Shown here: positions 17,001 to 17,777 of the stretch, piece by piece
How positions within the stretch are numbered: position 1 is the stretch's first letter
How the letters are laid out: the number at the start of each line of letters is the position of its first letter
Source of the DNA: JALYXS01 sp051003795
Lineage (GTDB): Bacteria > Acidobacteriota > Terriglobia > Bryobacterales > Bryobacteraceae
Reading direction: 5' to 3'
NCBI GenBank assembly: GCA_051003795.1
Contig: JBPCKZ010000197.1
Coordinates: forward strand, 1 to 17,777
DNA: 17,777 nucleotides
Made by a program: the position numbers and the translations under genes
The notes under the pieces: generated by a model
The model's database searches: none
What the model was told of the DNA's origin: nothing
Seen by the model: only the letters and a program-made list of their open reading frames with translations

Positions 17001-17239
17001 TCCGGGGGCCATTTATTCGCAATCCCTGGGCAAAGCAATGGGATATGTCGTTGAACAAGCGCTTCAACATCACGGAACGCTACAACGCGCAGTTCCGCTT
17101 GGAAGCTTTCGACGTTTTTAATACGCCGATCCGCGGAGGTCCGAATACGAATCCGACGGATCCTAACTTTGGATTCGTGGGGCCAAACCAATCGAACTTT
17201 CCGAGGCAGCTGCAGCTTGGGTTTAAATTTAACTTTTAA
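14013..17239 (+). pseudogene. Oar-like TonB-dependent receptor, broken by one frameshift and two internal deletions
   Basis: Four frames together spell one outer-membrane receptor of the Acidobacterial type. The first piece (14013-14440) has a signal peptide (MFRFRSKLTVSFFAFCLAGLA), a carboxypeptidase-regulatory beta-sandwich (ATVTGRVTDPSGTGVPNAKI) and the plug start. One lost base near 14438-14441 moves the frame at VTE|PLNGRNPF. The second piece (PLNGRNPFTLANLTPGVTF) ends at SQYGR near 14740, where the next frame begins GGRPRYTVDPITGKN; about 45-50 plug/barrel residues expected there are missing. The third piece runs to AAYTFS near 16835. The fourth begins SFNTWFNPC and ends in FKFNF at the TAA at 17237-17239; roughly 100-130 barrel residues are missing at that join. 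The deletion sizes are estimates from memory of the family. As written no full barrel can be made. The strong ribosome site remains. Confidence 0.8.
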
Positions 17240-17269
17240 TCTGGCGGTTTGATTGCCTAAAATTGACTT

Positions 17270-17274
17270 AGGAG
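17270..17274 (+). promoter_or_regulatory. Ribosome binding site of the glycine-zipper protein gene
   Basis: AGGAG stands five bases before the ATG at 17280, an ideal spacing, and fixes that start. A TAAAAT hexamer (17258-17263) lies just ahead, but no good -35 partner was found. Confidence 0.7.
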
Positions 17275-17279
17275 AGCAT

Positions 17280-17777
17280 ATGATCAAGACTGCAATTTTG
17301 GGATTGGCCGCGTTGGGCGCGTACGCGCAGATAGCGACCACTATCCCGGTTGGCACGAAGATAGAAGCGCGCACCAACGATGCGATCGACGTGAGGAATA
17401 CGAGCGATGGCCGTATTTACTCAGGCGTTGTGAATAACGACGTTACGGATGGTAACGGCAACATCGCGATTCCAAAAGGCTCGAACGCGGAGCTGATCGT
17501 GCGTAATGTTTCGAACCGCAATTTGACGGTCGATCTGGAGTCAGTGACGGTGAATGGCAATAGGTATATCGTGAGCGCAAACGACAACACCCGAACCGGC
17601 GGACAGGGAGTCGGCAAGAATGAGCGAACGGGCAAGTATGTGGGGGGCGGCGCGTTGCTTGGCACCATCATCGGCGCGATTGCCGGCGGCGGAAAGGGTG
17701 CGGCGATCGGCGCTGCTTCCGGGGCCGCGGCGGGCGCGGGAACCGAGACAATCACGAAAGGCAGCGCGGTCAAGATT
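17280..17777 (+). CDS. Secreted glycine-zipper protein, partial (C-terminus beyond window)
   Basis: The 166 codons visible start with a short signal peptide (MIKTAILGLAALGAYAQ). A beta-rich domain follows, with IPVGTKIEARTNDAIDV, YSGVVNNDVTDGNGNIAIPKG and LESVTVNGNRYIVSAND. After a conserved-looking linker (GVGKNERTGKYVGGG) comes a glycine-zipper segment (GTIIGAIAGGGKGAAIGAAS, then more Gly/Ala), able to insert in or pack at a membrane. Acidobacteria carry many such proteins, annotated only as hypothetical or glycine-zipper; the last visible residues (TKGSAVKI) look like the approach to the usual C-terminal strand. It lies 40 bases after the receptor remnant on the same strand, but its own strong ribosome site suggests independent expression. 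Function unknown; an envelope location is inferred. Confidence 0.75.
   Translation, partial: MIKTAILGLAALGAYAQIATTIPVGTKIEARTNDAIDVRNTSDGRIYSGVVNNDVTDGNGNIAIPKGSNAELIVRNVSNRNLTVDLESVTVNGNRYIVSANDNTRTGGQGVGKNERTGKYVGGGALLGTIIGAIAGGGKGAAIGAASGAAAGAGTETITKGSAVKI

Noticed and set aside
1..17777. CRISPR array, tRNA, rRNA, insertion sequence or phage attachment site
   Set aside because: No regularly spaced repeats, cloverleaf pattern, transposase or flanking direct repeats were seen on reading either strand.

Overview
The window looks like chromosome of a GC-rich Acidobacteriota bacterium, probably of the Bryobacterales/Solibacter type. This is inferred from gene content, not from a marker gene. 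The evidence is an Oar-like TonB-dependent receptor with an N-terminal carboxypeptidase-regulatory domain, a secreted glycine-zipper protein, a DUF4139 exported protein and a Gram-negative Omp85 barrel. No rRNA, tRNA, CRISPR array or insertion sequence was seen. Family comparisons are from memory, because no search could be run.

Left part (1-2351, minus strand): an RRM RNA-binding protein, then an Omp85-like outer-membrane protein whose stop overlaps the start of a truncated DUF4390-like exported protein. Next (2586-4330, plus strand) is a restriction-modification locus. Its D12-class adenine methylase is full length but carries DPPH instead of the usual DPPY. The SacI-family endonuclease behind it is split over four reading frames by three frameshifts. 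Converging on it is an operon of an ABC-F ATPase (uup) and a small PH-like protein (4353-6524), with a divergent DUF4342 gene (6594-6857). A toxin-antitoxin remnant follows (6923-7360): the antitoxin is intact, while the RelE/ParE-type toxin lacks a start codon and its middle section.

The central plus-strand run (7521-12498) holds a DUF4139 exported protein and a tight cluster: a TIGR00300-type ornithine cyclodeaminase, the queuosine enzyme QueF, and a coiled-coil SAM methyltransferase of the kind found near polysaccharide genes. The last three overlap by 4 and 34 bases, so they are probably one transcript. Converging on them is a minus-strand pair: a 76-residue unrecognised protein and a DUF6895-like protein (12485-13914).

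The right end holds a TonB-dependent receptor broken by one frameshift and two apparent internal deletions (14013-17239), then the start of a secreted glycine-zipper protein that runs off the window.

The most striking theme is decay. An endonuclease, a toxin and a large receptor are each broken, and a fourth gene has a shortened catalytic loop, while the genes between them read cleanly. Either this is a genome shedding accessory functions, or the assembly has indel and collapse errors. Reads would settle this.
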